Source: Actinomadura physcomitrii (lineage in GTDB: Bacteria > Actinomycetota > Actinomycetes > Streptosporangiales > Streptosporangiaceae). Taken from it: a DNA stretch of 64,000 bases. The notes under the pieces are model-generated. The model was not told where the DNA came from, ran no database searches, and was given only the letters and a program-made list of their open reading frames with translations. Shown in pieces: positions 51,182-59,909 of this stretch. Positions within the stretch are counted from its first letter, which is position 1. The number at the start of each line of letters is the position of its first letter. The stretch covers positions 146,970 to 210,969 of the forward strand of contig NZ_WBMS02000016.1 in NCBI RefSeq assembly GCF_008923205.2, written 5' to 3'. Position numbers and translations under genes: made by a program.

Positions 51182-52402
51182 ATGTCAGACCGAGAGCACA
51201 TCATCGTCGCCGGCGCCGGCCCGGTGGGCGCCGTCGCCGCCCTCGCGGCCGCGCAGCGCGGGTTCCGCGTCACGATCATCGAACGGAACGCCGGCATCGA
51301 GACCGACAACGCGCCCCGCGCCGCGACGTTCCACCCGTCGACGCTGGAACTCATCGACGAGATCGGCGTCATCGACGCGTTCATCGCCGCCGGACTCGTC
51401 TGCCGGTACTTCGACTTCTGGGACAAGACCACCGGAACCCTTGTCGCCCGGATGGACCACGACTTCCTGCGCGACGACACGCCCTTCCCGTACGTGGTGC
51501 AGACCGAGCAGCACAAACTCGTCCGGATCGTCCTGGACCGGCTGCGCCGGATGCCCGGCGTGGACATCCGGCTCGGCTGGAGCGTCGACTCGATCGGCCA
51601 GGACGCCGACCGCGTCACCGTGCGCGCGAGCCGCGGCGCGGACACCGACGTCCTGACCGGCGACTGGCTGTTCGGCTGCGACGGCGGCCGCAGCACCGTC
51701 CGCAAGGCCATCGGCACCGAGTTCGAGGGATACACCTGGCCGGAACGGTTCGCGGTCCTGACCACGCGCTACGACTTCGGCGCCGAGATGGGATGCAGCA
51801 CGCGCAGCTACTTCGCCGACCCCGGCCAGTGGGCCAACCTGTTCAAGGTCGCCGGCGACGACATGCAGGGCCGCTGGCGCGTGGTGTTCGCCGCCCACCC
51901 CGACCAGACCGACGAGCAGGTCCTCGGCGACGAGCACGCGGAACGGGTGATGTCGGCGATCCATCCCGCGACCGGGCCGCGGACGCTCGTCCACCGCAAC
52001 ATCTACAACGTCCACCAGCGGGTCGCCGCGGCGTTCCGGGACGGCAGGGTCTTCCTGGCGGGCGACGCCGCCCACGTCAACAACCCGATCGGCGGGCTGG
52101 GGCTGAACTGCGGCGTCCACGACGCGATGGAACTGGTGCGCACCGTCGATCAGGTGGCCGCGGGCCGGGCGGACGCGGCGCTCCTCGACCGGTACGAGCG
52201 CCGTCGGCGAACGATCAACATCGAGTTCGTCCAGCAGCAGACCATCGACAACAAGCAGCGGCTGGAGGAGAAGGATCCGGCGGCCCGGCGCGCCCGGCTG
52301 GACCGCCTCACTGAGATCGGCAACGACAAGGAGTCGCAGCGGCTGTTCCTGCGCAGGACCTCCCTGCTGGACGCCGTCGTGCGAGCCCGAGAGATCAGCT
52401 GA
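51182..52402 (+). CDS. FAD-dependent aromatic hydroxylase-like monooxygenase
   Basis: A 406-residue class A flavoprotein of the PheA/MhpA type: GAGPVG near residues 10-15, DG motif FGCDGGRSTVR, and GD motif LAGDAAHVNNPIGGLGLNCG. It lacks the C-terminal thioredoxin-like extension of larger phenol hydroxylases. GAGGGAGACC precedes the ATG. In this operon it probably hydroxylates the imported ring compound. Confidence 0.9.
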   Translation: MSDREHIIVAGAGPVGAVAALAAAQRGFRVTIIERNAGIETDNAPRAATFHPSTLELIDEIGVIDAFIAAGLVCRYFDFWDKTTGTLVARMDHDFLRDDTPFPYVVQTEQHKLVRIVLDRLRRMPGVDIRLGWSVDSIGQDADRVTVRASRGADTDVLTGDWLFGCDGGRSTVRKAIGTEFEGYTWPERFAVLTTRYDFGAEMGCSTRSYFADPGQWANLFKVAGDDMQGRWRVVFAAHPDQTDEQVLGDEHAERVMSAIHPATGPRTLVHRNIYNVHQRVAAAFRDGRVFLAGDAAHVNNPIGGLGLNCGVHDAMELVRTVDQVAAGRADAALLDRYERRRRTINIEFVQQQTIDNKQRLEEKDPAARRARLDRLTEIGNDKESQRLFLRRTSLLDAVVRAREIS

Positions 52403-52430
52403 CCCACCGCCGTCCGAGGAGGACGAGACC

Positions 52431-53369
52431 TTGCGCATCGCCGTACCCGACCTGATCTCCCCGTCCTACTTCCCCGCCATCGCGGCGGTGGATCTCGGCC
52501 TGGCCCGCGACGAGGGGCTGGAGGTCGAACTCGACCTGCTCTACCCGGTCACGGAAGCCGCCGAGGCGCTGCGCGCCGGGAAGATCGACTTCCTGGCCGG
52601 GGCGGCGCACGCGCCGATGCACGCCTTCCCGGGCTGGCGCGGAGTGAGACTCGCCGCCGCCCTGTCCCAGCGCACCTACTGGTTCCTGGTCATGCGCGCG
52701 GACCTGGGCATCGCCCGAGGCGACCTCGGCGCGCTCGGCCGAGTCCGCATCGGAGCCGCCCCCGGCCCCGACCTCGGCCTGCACCGGCTGCTCGCCGCCG
52801 CCGGGATCGACACCGCTCGGCACGGCATCGAGGTCGGCCCCGTGCCGGCCACCGAGGGCACCGGCACCTCCTTCGGCCTCGCGGCGGCGCGGGCACTGGG
52901 GGACGGGCTGATCGACGGGTTCTGGGCCAACGGCATGGGCGCCGAACTCGCCGTACGCGAAGGCACCGGCGCCATCGTTCTCGACGCCCGGCGAGGCGAT
53001 GGCCCCGCAGGCGCCGACGCCTACACGTTCCCCGCGCTCGCGGTCACCGAGGAGACGATCGAACACCGCCCGGACGACGTCGCGGCCATGGTCCGCGCCA
53101 TCGTCCGCGCCCAGGACGTACTCCGCGCCGACCCCGGCCGTGCCACGGAGGTCGGCGAACGGCTCTTCCCCCCACGCGAAGCGTCCTTGATCACCGAACT
53201 CGTCCGCCGCGACGCGCCGTTTTACGACGCCCGCATCGACGAGCCGACGGTCGGCGCCCTCCTGGACTTCGGCCGCGACTGCGGCATCCTCAACGACCCC
53301 GTCACCTACGACGCCGTCGTGGCGACCCGCTTCGCAGACCTCTGGAACCAAGCGGAAGGAGGCACGTGA
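52431..53369 (+). CDS. NMT1/SsuA-like binding-protein fold protein without signal peptide
   Basis: A 312-residue protein starting at TTG 52431 (GAGGAGG upstream) and beginning LRIAVPDLISPSYFPAIAAVDLGLARDEGLEVEL, the start of the type 2 periplasmic-binding fold used by NMT1/THI5 and SsuA proteins. No signal peptide or lipobox exists, so it should be cytoplasmic. It may sense or buffer the substrate, or be an enzyme on this fold like THI5. It closes the operon. Confidence 0.82.
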   Translation: MRIAVPDLISPSYFPAIAAVDLGLARDEGLEVELDLLYPVTEAAEALRAGKIDFLAGAAHAPMHAFPGWRGVRLAAALSQRTYWFLVMRADLGIARGDLGALGRVRIGAAPGPDLGLHRLLAAAGIDTARHGIEVGPVPATEGTGTSFGLAAARALGDGLIDGFWANGMGAELAVREGTGAIVLDARRGDGPAGADAYTFPALAVTEETIEHRPDDVAAMVRAIVRAQDVLRADPGRATEVGERLFPPREASLITELVRRDAPFYDARIDEPTVGALLDFGRDCGILNDPVTYDAVVATRFADLWNQAEGGT

Positions 53370-53454
53370 CCCGAGCGCCGAGCCAAGGACCGGACGGGCT
53401 TGATCGGGGCACGCGTGCACGTGACGTGTATCCGCAAGCCACATAGGCGATGCG

Positions 53455-53727
53455 TTGAGTGGGTCGCGTGGGGCGCTTTCCGCCCTGGTGCACTCGCGCG
53501 ACGAGGAGGTGCTCGCGGCTGCGGAGCGCACCGCGATCGACGCTGGCGTGAACCTGGCGTGCAACCTCACCGGCGGGATCCTGGTCAACCAGTCCGCGGC
53601 GGTCAGCGACTTCCACGGCACCGGTGCCAACCGGGCGGCGACCGCGTCGTTCACCGCCCCGGGCTTCATCGCAACCCGTTTCCACGTCGTCCAGTCACGG
53701 CGGCCCGCGGAAGGGGGAGGCGGGTGA
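53455..53727 (+). pseudogene. C-terminal fragment of PaaN-like aldehyde dehydrogenase
   Basis: Ninety codons read GALSALVHSRDEEVLAAAER, then NLTGGILVNQSAAVSDFHGTG, ending in RFHVVQSRRP. This is the C-terminal end of PaaN-type phenylacetate-pathway aldehyde dehydrogenases. The catalytic Cys and Glu and the NAD site are missing, so it is a 5'-deleted remnant. It sits between an intact operon and a broken TetR gene. Confidence 0.75.
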
Positions 53728-53730
53728 TCG

Positions 53731-54296
53731 TCACGGCACGGCCAGCGCCGCCAGCACGGACTCGGCGAGGGTGCGCCCGACGCGCTTCGCGGACCACCCG
53801 AGGGTCGAGGTGAGGTCGACGATTACGCGCTCGTCGAGCAGCGTGACCCACACGAGCACGGCGTACTCGACGTCCTGTGGCGGCAGGACCTCATCCGCGA
53901 CGAGCTCCTCGATGATCGCTGCGAGCTCCTCGAAGAGCGCCGACGTCGGCGGATCGTCGCGGCGCACGCGTTCGAGGAAGCCGTCCGCGCTCCGGATGTG
54001 GGTCGCGGCCCGCCCCCAACCGGCGGCCAGGGCGACCCAGCGCGCGCAGGCGGCTTCGAACCGGCGCCGGCCCCGCGTCCGTGCGGAGAGCCCGGCGAGC
54101 TCGGCGACCAGCTCGTCGATGAGCCGCTGGTAGAACTCGGCGAACACGTCGTGCACGCCCGCGAAGTGGCGGTAGACCGTGGCCGTCGCGACCCCGGAGG
54201 CACGGGCGAGGTCGGGAAGGGTGAACGCGGTGCCCCTTTCGGCCAGCAGCTCTCCGGCCGCATCCAGGAGCCGGTCGCGCGTCTCGGCGGTGTCGC
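53731..54296 (-). pseudogene. TetR-family regulator lacking a start codon
   Basis: The frame contains a full HTH (FTLPDLARASGVATATVYRHFAG) preceded by SDTAETRDRLLDAAGELLAERG. It then runs into a TetR ligand domain ending at 53731. Upstream of SDTAE there is no ATG, GTG or TTG in frame, and homology stops at about 54296, where an unrelated gene fragment begins on the other strand. Only the first few residues and the promoter seem lost. A GTG at 54156 would omit the HTH. Confidence 0.7.
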
Positions 54297-54923
54297 TTCG
54301 CGCTGGCCATGGGAGACCCGGTCGGCGCCAAGGTCGCCAAGAGCCTGGACCGGCCCGGCGCGGACGTCACCGGCAGAGTCGACTACGTCGATCCCAAGAT
54401 CGTGCTCGATCAGATCATGAAGATCTCGCCCGCGCCCAAGCGCCTCGGCACCGTGTACGACCCGTCCAACGAGAACATGCACGTCTGGGTGGCCGCGCTG
54501 CGCACAGCGGCCCGTGCCCGCGGGCTGACCCTGGCCGAGAGCACCATCTCCGGGCCGGGCGACGTGCCCACCGGCATCCGGGGACTGGTCGGGCGCGCCG
54601 ACACCGTGCTGATCGGCCCCGACGCGACGGTGTTCGCCGGCCAGGCCGCCGTCGGATCGATCGCCGCCACGCAGCACATCCCCGTCTACCTGTGCGGCGG
54701 CGACGCCGACACCAGCGGCATCCTGGCCAGCGTCGGGCCGGACTACCGGGCGATCGGCCGGCTGGCGGCGGACGCGGCGAGCGCGGTACTGGGCGGAAAA
54801 CCGGCCGGGTCGGTGCCCTTCGGACGGCCGAGCGGCGTCGGATTCCAGATCAACAAGAAAACCCTCGGAGTGCTCAAGGTCACCGTGCCGCCGAGCATCC
54901 TGTCGTCGGCGGTGGTCAAATGA
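54297..54923 (+). pseudogene. 5'-truncated ABC substrate-binding protein (TrpX/ABC_sub_bind type)
   Basis: About 208 codons (FALAMGDPVGAKVAKSLDRPG...) match the C-terminal two-thirds of ABC_sub_bind-family (PF04392) proteins: GADVTG, then LGTVYDPSNENMHVW, ending in INKKTLGVLKVTVPPSILSSA. The signal peptide and about 100 N-terminal residues are missing. The fragment starts exactly where the divergent TetR fragment starts. The permease and ATPase downstream remain intact, so this importer has lost its binding protein. Confidence 0.72.
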
Positions 54924-54948
54924 CCGGCACGTGCACGCGGAGGCGATG

Positions 54949-55875
54949 ATGGACCGCATCCTCTTGGACGCCCTGGTCACCGGGTTGCCCATGATCCCGG
55001 TGTTCCTCGGCATCTACACCGTCTTCCGGCTCCGCGAGGACTTCGACCTGACCGTCGAGGGAAGCTTCGCGGCCGGCGGTGCGGTGACCACCGTCACGCT
55101 CATCGCCGGCCTCCACCCGGCTCTGGCACTCGTGGCCGGAGCCCTCGCCGGAGGCGTCTGCGGGGTGCTCACCGCCGGCCTGCACCTGTGGCTGCGGATC
55201 CCGGTGCTGCTCGCGGGCCTCGTGATGAGCATCGGGCTGTTCAGCGTCACCCTGCACATCCTGGGCACGCCCACGAGGAGCCTGCTGGCCGTTCCAACGG
55301 TCTTCACCTGGTTTCCGGCGACTCCCGGCGCAGGCGCCGACCTGCGCATGTCCATCATCCTCGCGGTGTTCGTGACCGCGCTGGTCACGGCGTACGCGTG
55401 GTTCCTGCGGACCGAGGTCGGCCTGGCCCTGCGGGCGACCGGTGTGAACGCGCTGATGGCCCGCAGCCAGGGCGTCAACGACCGCGCGATCACCGTGCTG
55501 TCGCTGTTCCTGGCCAACGCCATGGCCGGGTTCGGCGGCGGACTGATCGTCCAGACCCAGGGCTACGCCGACGTGAACATGGGCATCGGCACGTTCGTCG
55601 CCGGGATCGGTGCCCTGCTGCTCGGCGAGCTGCTGGTACGGCCCGGCCGCTCGACCGTGCTGCGCATCGTCGTCTGCGTCGCCGCCGGCACCCTCGCGTA
55701 CCGGCTGATCCTGGTGGTCGCGTTGCGGGCGGGCCTGCCGGCGGGCGACCTTCGCGGGGTGACGGCGCTGACCCTGGTCGTCGCGGTCGCCGCGCAGCGT
55801 CACCTGCGCGACGCCGTAGGCGCGCTGCGAGCCCGGATGACGCCGGACCCGAAGCTGGAAGGGAGCACGCGCTGA
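54949..55875 (+). CDS. ABC transporter permease (TrpY-like, branched-chain type)
   Basis: A protein of about 308 residues with eight or so hydrophobic helices, of the BPD_transp_2 family that partners ABC_sub_bind binding proteins. FGGGLIVQTQGYADVNMGIGTFVAGIGALLLGE is typical. GCGGAGG lies upstream; ATG 54946 and ATG 54949 are both possible. Its stop overlaps the ATPase start (TGATG). It is intact, but its operon's binding-protein gene is truncated and its promoter is probably lost. Confidence 0.88.
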   Translation: MDRILLDALVTGLPMIPVFLGIYTVFRLREDFDLTVEGSFAAGGAVTTVTLIAGLHPALALVAGALAGGVCGVLTAGLHLWLRIPVLLAGLVMSIGLFSVTLHILGTPTRSLLAVPTVFTWFPATPGAGADLRMSIILAVFVTALVTAYAWFLRTEVGLALRATGVNALMARSQGVNDRAITVLSLFLANAMAGFGGGLIVQTQGYADVNMGIGTFVAGIGALLLGELLVRPGRSTVLRIVVCVAAGTLAYRLILVVALRAGLPAGDLRGVTALTLVVAVAAQRHLRDAVGALRARMTPDPKLEGSTR

Positions 55876-56699
55876 TGCTCGAGCTCGACGAGGTCGGCCT
55901 CGTCCACAACCATCGGCGTACCGACGAGGTCGTCGCCCTGAAGGACCTGTCGCTCACCGCCCCCGCCGGGCAGTTCGTGACGGTCATCGGTAGCAACGGC
56001 GCGGGCAAGAGCAGCCTGGTACGGGTCGTGTCCGGCGCCGCGCGCCCGACCAGTGGCCGGGTACGGCTGTGCGGCCGCGACATGACGCGGCTTCCCGACT
56101 ACCGGCGCGCCGGCCTGGTGGCGCGAGTCTTCGACGACCCGCGCGCCGGTACCGCCCCGGAGCTGAGCGTCGAGGACAACATGGCGCTGGCGATGAGCCG
56201 CGGCGAGCGGCGTACGCTCCGCTTCGCGCTCTCGGCCAAGCGGCGTGCGCTCATGCGCGAGCGGCTCGCGGAGCTGGGCCTCGGCCTCGAAGACCGGCTG
56301 CCCGACCGGGTCGGGCTGCTGTCCGCCGGGCAGCGGCAGAGCCTGACCATGGTGATGGCCGGGCTGACCCGCCCAGAGGTCCTCCTCCTGGACGAACACC
56401 TCGCGGCGCTCGACCCGGGCACGGCGCAGCGAGTGCTCGGCCTGACCGCCGAACTCGTACGCGGTGTCGGCTGCACCACGCTGATGATCACACACAACAT
56501 GGACCACGCCCTCGCGCTGGGGGAGCGGTTGCTCGTCATGAGCCGCGGGCGCGTGGTGGCAGACCTGGACCAACGGGACAAGCGCGCCGCGTCCGTCGCC
56601 GACCTGGTCGAGCTGATCGCAGGCGCCGGCGACACCGTGAGCGACCGCATCCTGCTTCGCGAGGACACACCGATCGAAACGACGAAAGGGCAGCAGTGA
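55875..56699 (+). CDS. ABC transporter ATPase (TrpZ-like)
   Basis: A 274-residue ATPase: Walker A GSNGAGKSS, signature LSAGQRQSLTMVMA (Ala for the usual second Gly), Walker B VLLLDEHLAALD (His in place of Pro) and switch His in ITHNMDHAL. Some unusual substitutions in the signature are normal for this subfamily. It overlaps the permease by one base and the following oxidase gene by GTGA. Confidence 0.9.
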   Translation: MLELDEVGLVHNHRRTDEVVALKDLSLTAPAGQFVTVIGSNGAGKSSLVRVVSGAARPTSGRVRLCGRDMTRLPDYRRAGLVARVFDDPRAGTAPELSVEDNMALAMSRGERRTLRFALSAKRRALMRERLAELGLGLEDRLPDRVGLLSAGQRQSLTMVMAGLTRPEVLLLDEHLAALDPGTAQRVLGLTAELVRGVGCTTLMITHNMDHALALGERLLVMSRGRVVADLDQRDKRAASVADLVELIAGAGDTVSDRILLREDTPIETTKGQQ

Positions 56700-57836
56700 C
56701 GGACGCCATCGCCGGGACGCGCACCTTCTACGGAGCCACCGAACGCTTCGCGACCCTGGACGAGGTCGTCGACGCGTGCCGCTCCGCCCTGTCCGACGAC
56801 GTCTGGGACTTCCTCGAAGGCGGCGCCGGCGCGGAGACCACCCTGCGCGCGAATCGCGAGGCGTTCGGCCGATGGACGTTCCGGCCCCGAGCCATGAGCG
56901 GACGAGAGCGGCCGTCGACCGCCACGACCTTCCTCGGAATCTCGCTGGCACTGCCCCTGCTCACCGCCCCGTTCGGCGCCGACGGGCTGTTCCACCCCGA
57001 CGGGCAGATCGCGGTCGCCCGCGCGGGCGCGGCCGAGGGCGTCGCCGCGATCGTCCCCGAGGCGGGCACCCATCCGCTGGAGCGGGTCGCCGAAGCCGCA
57101 CCCGCGTCCGCGCATCGCCCAACTGCACCCGATGGGGCCGCCGGATAACTTCCTCACGATGCTGCGCCGGATCGAGGACGCGGGCTACCAGGCGGTGTGC
57201 CTGACCGTCGACTGCCCGACGGGCGGATGGCGCGAACGCAACATGCGCAACCGGTTCGACCCGGACCCGGCGGTCATCACCGGCAACTACCCCATGGACG
57301 GGGACGTCGCGCCCGAAGAGGTCTTCGGGCAGCTGTTCACCAAGACGGCGCGCGTGTGGGGCTGGGACGACCTCGCCGGCCTGATGGCGCGCACGCCGCT
57401 GCCGTGGATGGCCAAGGGGATCCTGACCGGCGAGGACGCCGACGCGGCCGTACGCGCCGGGGCGAGCGCGGTGCTCGTGTCCAACCACGGCGGCCGGCAG
57501 CTCGACGGCGCGCCGGCCGCGTTCGACCAGCTTCCCGAGGTCGCCGAGGCAGTCGGGGATCGTGCGCGGATCGCCCTCGACAGCGGCGTACGGCGCGGGT
57601 CGGACGTCGTGAAAGCACTCGCCCTCGGCGCGGACGTCGTGAAAGCACTCGCCCTCGGCGCGGACGTCGTGGTGCTGGGCCGGCTCGCCGCGTACGGGCT
57701 CGGCGCGGGCGGCGAGGCCGGGGTCCGCCGCGTCCACCAGCTCCTCCGCGGCGAGATCGAGACCATCCTGACCCTGCTGGGCCGCGGCGGCGTACGCGAC
57801 ATCGGCCCGGACGCCGTACGCCAGAGCGCCTCATGA
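56696..57836 (+). pseudogene. FMN-dependent alpha-hydroxyacid oxidase (lactate oxidase-like), frameshifted
   Basis: The N-terminal part (56696-57148; FLEGGAGAETTLRANREAF, LPLLTAPFGADGLFHPDG) and the C-terminal part (LHPMGPPDNFLTMLRRIEDAG, VSNHGGRQLDGAP with catalytic His, DSGVRRGSDVVKALALGADVVVLGR) belong to one protein in different frames. Removing one C from the CCC run near 57100 restores AEAAPRPRIAQLHPMGPPDN. A 30-bp tandem duplication also inserts ten residues in a conserved barrel strand. The enzyme oxidises L-2-hydroxyacids with FMN; two lesions suggest loss of function, though a sequencing error could explain the frameshift. Confidence 0.8.
57604..57663 (+). repeat. Perfect 30-bp tandem duplication
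   Basis: The 30-base unit at 57604-57633 is repeated exactly at 57634-57663 and encodes DVVKALALGA twice before DVVVLGR. In family members this strand of the flavin barrel occurs once. The perfect identity suggests a recent slippage or duplication event within an already frameshifted gene. Confidence 0.9.
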
Positions 57837-58225
57837 TCACCGTCGAAGGGCAGAGCCCCGCCTTCTCCGGCGCGGTAACGGCGGGCTCCCTGGTGTTCAC
57901 CTCCGGTCTGGTCGCGCCGTCCGCGCTCGCCGGGAACGCCCTCGGCTTCGCCTGCCAGGCACGCGAGGTGCTCGATCAGCTGGGCGCGCTGCTCGCCCGT
58001 GCCGGCAGCGACCTCGTCCACGTGCTGCGGGTGGAGGCATTCCTCACCGACGCGTCGTACCTGCCCCGGTGGAACGAGGTCTTCGCGCAGGTCTGGACGG
58101 ACCACCGCCCGGCGCGTACGACCGTGCTGGCCGCGCTGGCGCTCCCCACCGCCCTGATCGAGGTCCAGGCCGTCGCTGCGACCATCGACGGCGATCAGGA
58201 CGCGGTGACCAGGCCGGCGTGGTAG
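57833..58225 (+). CDS. RidA-family protein
   Basis: A 130-residue RidA/YjgF-family protein: FSGAVTAGSLVFTSGLVAP, then DLVHVLRVEAFLTDASYLPRWNEVF, then HRPARTTVLAALALPTALIEVQAVA. Canonical RidA proteins hydrolyse reactive enamine/imine intermediates; several catabolic operons carry relatives with other hydrolytic roles. Its ATG overlaps the oxidase stop (ATGA), so it was part of that operon. Confidence 0.9.
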   Translation: MITVEGQSPAFSGAVTAGSLVFTSGLVAPSALAGNALGFACQAREVLDQLGALLARAGSDLVHVLRVEAFLTDASYLPRWNEVFAQVWTDHRPARTTVLAALALPTALIEVQAVAATIDGDQDAVTRPAW

Positions 58226-58280
58226 GCGATGACGTCCCACCCCCACCCGTGAGCACTTTCGAGACAGAGAGCGATCCGCC

Positions 58281-58376
58281 ATGTCAAATAGTGATTTTCC
58301 CGGGCCTGAACTCAACACCGCGGCCACGGTGTCCGTCGCGGCCAGGCTGAACCGGCTACCCAGGACGCGCATCCAT
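58281..58376 (+). pseudogene. N-terminal stub of an MFS transporter
   Basis: An ATG begins MSNSDFPGPELNTAATVSVA, then ARLNRLPRTRIH, the cytoplasmic leader of metabolite-type MFS symporters. The first membrane helix should follow at once, but the sequence switches at about 58377 to an IS21 transposase fragment. The rest of the transporter is absent from the window. Confidence 0.6.
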
Positions 58377-58737
58377 CGTGGCGGTCATCTGCATGGGGCT
58401 CGGGCAGTTGGCGAGTCCGCCGGTGATGGTGTCGGGGTATTCGCGGTGGATGATGGCGCGGATGCTGCCGTCGCGGGCGGCCGGGGGCCTGTTCGCCGGG
58501 ATGTGGGCGCTGCTGCGCGCGCTGGGCGGGGTGCCCCGGTCGCTGGTGTGGGACAACGAGGGCGACGAGTTCGAGACCTTCTACAACGCACACCGCCCGC
58601 ACCAAGGCATCACCAACGCCCGCCCGCTGAAGCCGCTGCCGCCACCGATCACCGAACCAGACCAGATCGCCCACCTGAACATTCGAAGAAGAGAACGTCT
58701 GGGCGGCATCCTCAACGAGTACGAACATGCCGCTTGA
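58377..58737 (+). mobile_element. Fused transposase remnants (IS21 IstA piece plus DDE C-terminus)
   Basis: The first part (MGLGQLASPPVMVSGYSRWM... to VPRSLVWDNEG) matches the central catalytic region of actinomycete IS21 IstA transposases. At about 58561 it jumps in frame to a DDE/rve C-terminus (YNAHRPHQG, then HLNIRRRERLGGILNEYEHAA), probably from a different IS family. No terminal repeats or IstB are present. It is a deletion fusion, not a working element. Confidence 0.65.
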
Positions 58738-58764
58738 CCTGCTCAGACGAGGGTTTCGGCAGGG

Positions 58765-59610
58765 ACAACGTCGATCTGGAACCAGCGGCACCTGCTTCAC
58801 GCGCTTTGTGAGTGTTACGGCGTCGACGCTGCACCGGATTCGGGCGATGTTGCGCGCGGCGTTGAATGCCGTGCTGCGGGCGAGGCTGATCGAGGAGAAC
58901 CCGGCGTCGCTGGTGGTGCTTCCATCGGCGCGGCGGCCGCGTGCGGTGGTGTGGACTGCGAGCCGGGTCGAGCAGTGGCGGCGGACGGGGGAGCGCCCGA
59001 GCGTGGCGGTGTGGACGGTCGCGCAGACTGCGCAGTTCCTCAACGGCATCCGGAGCCATCGGCTGTACGCCGTCTACCACCTGATCGCGCTGCGCGGGCT
59101 GCGGCGCGGCGAGGCGGCCGGATTGCGGTGGTGCGAGGTCGACCTGGACGCAGGAACCGCGGTGATCTGCCGGCAGGTGCAGCGCAGGAACGGCCGGCTG
59201 ACCGCGTACGCGCCCACCAGCGGTTGATCGCTGAGCAGGCCATGCCGCCGATCCGGTTGCACGATCTGCGGCACGGCCCCGCGACACTGGCCCTGGCCGC
59301 GGGGGTGGAATTGAAGGTGGTGCAGGAGATGCTGGGGCATTCCAGCATCGTGCTGACCGCCGACACCTACACCAGCGTCCTACCCCAGGTCGCCCACACC
59401 GCCGCCGAGAAGACCGCCGCACTGCTCATGCACGCCGCCGGCATCGTGCCCGGCACCAACCGCCGCCGCGGCAAAGGCCCGACCCGCCGCAAGCGGTACG
59501 CCCCGCGCAACGGACAGGCGCGGCTGCCCCGAAAGCGCACCAGTAGGACGAGCAGGCCTACGCGTGCGCGCCCCCGGGCTCGACCGGCCGCGAAGCCTCC
59601 CGCGTTGTAG
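58765..59610 (+). pseudogene. Broken tyrosine recombinase (integrase)
   Basis: The first part (LHRIRAMLRAALNAVLRA, ALRGLRRGEAAGLRWCEVD with catalytic Arg) ends at a stop at 59227. The C-terminal part (LHDLRHGPATLALAAG, LGHSSIVLTADTYTSVLP) is in another frame and holds the His-x-x-Arg, His and Tyr residues. About 100 residues between them are missing. It is of the type found in actinomycete integrative elements and lies 250 bases from a tRNA-Lys fragment. Confidence 0.8.
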
Positions 59611-59860
59611 CGGGCGCTTGTACGCGACTCAGAGCTTCGGCCCTCGACATGAGATCTGCGACCGGAAAGGACAACCACATACCATCTCCGCACCTGACGA
59701 CCGGACGGTGCGCGATCCAACCTGCCCGAACGGCGGCCTAGGGGAGAAGAGCCCCTTAGTAGGTCTCTGTGCCTGGATCCCCGTCCCCAGGAGGGCCTCA
59801 GCCCGGCCCCAGGCATGATCAGCCACGCGCGGTGTAGAGCGCGTTTGCCCTGGTCAGGGA

Positions 59861-59909
59861 TGGTGGGTCGCGTGGGACTCGAACCCACAACCTACGGATT
59901 AAAAGTCCG
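59861..59909 (-). tRNA. tRNA-Lys(TTT) 3' half (relic attachment core or broken tRNA)
   Basis: On the minus strand: anticodon arm CGGA-CTTTTAA-TCCG (anticodon TTT), variable region, T arm GTGGG-TTCGAGT-CCCAC, acceptor strand GCGACCC, A, and encoded CCA at 59863-59861. The matching 5' half (GGGTCGC acceptor strand and D arm) is not found beyond 59910. Such 3' tRNA segments are the usual core sites of tyrosine-recombinase integration. Confidence 0.75.

Noticed and set aside
53823..55013. 396-codon minus-strand frame over the TetR and ABC fragments
   Set aside because: It is a different frame from the recognisable TetR HTH and ligand domain; composition is typical of a shadow.
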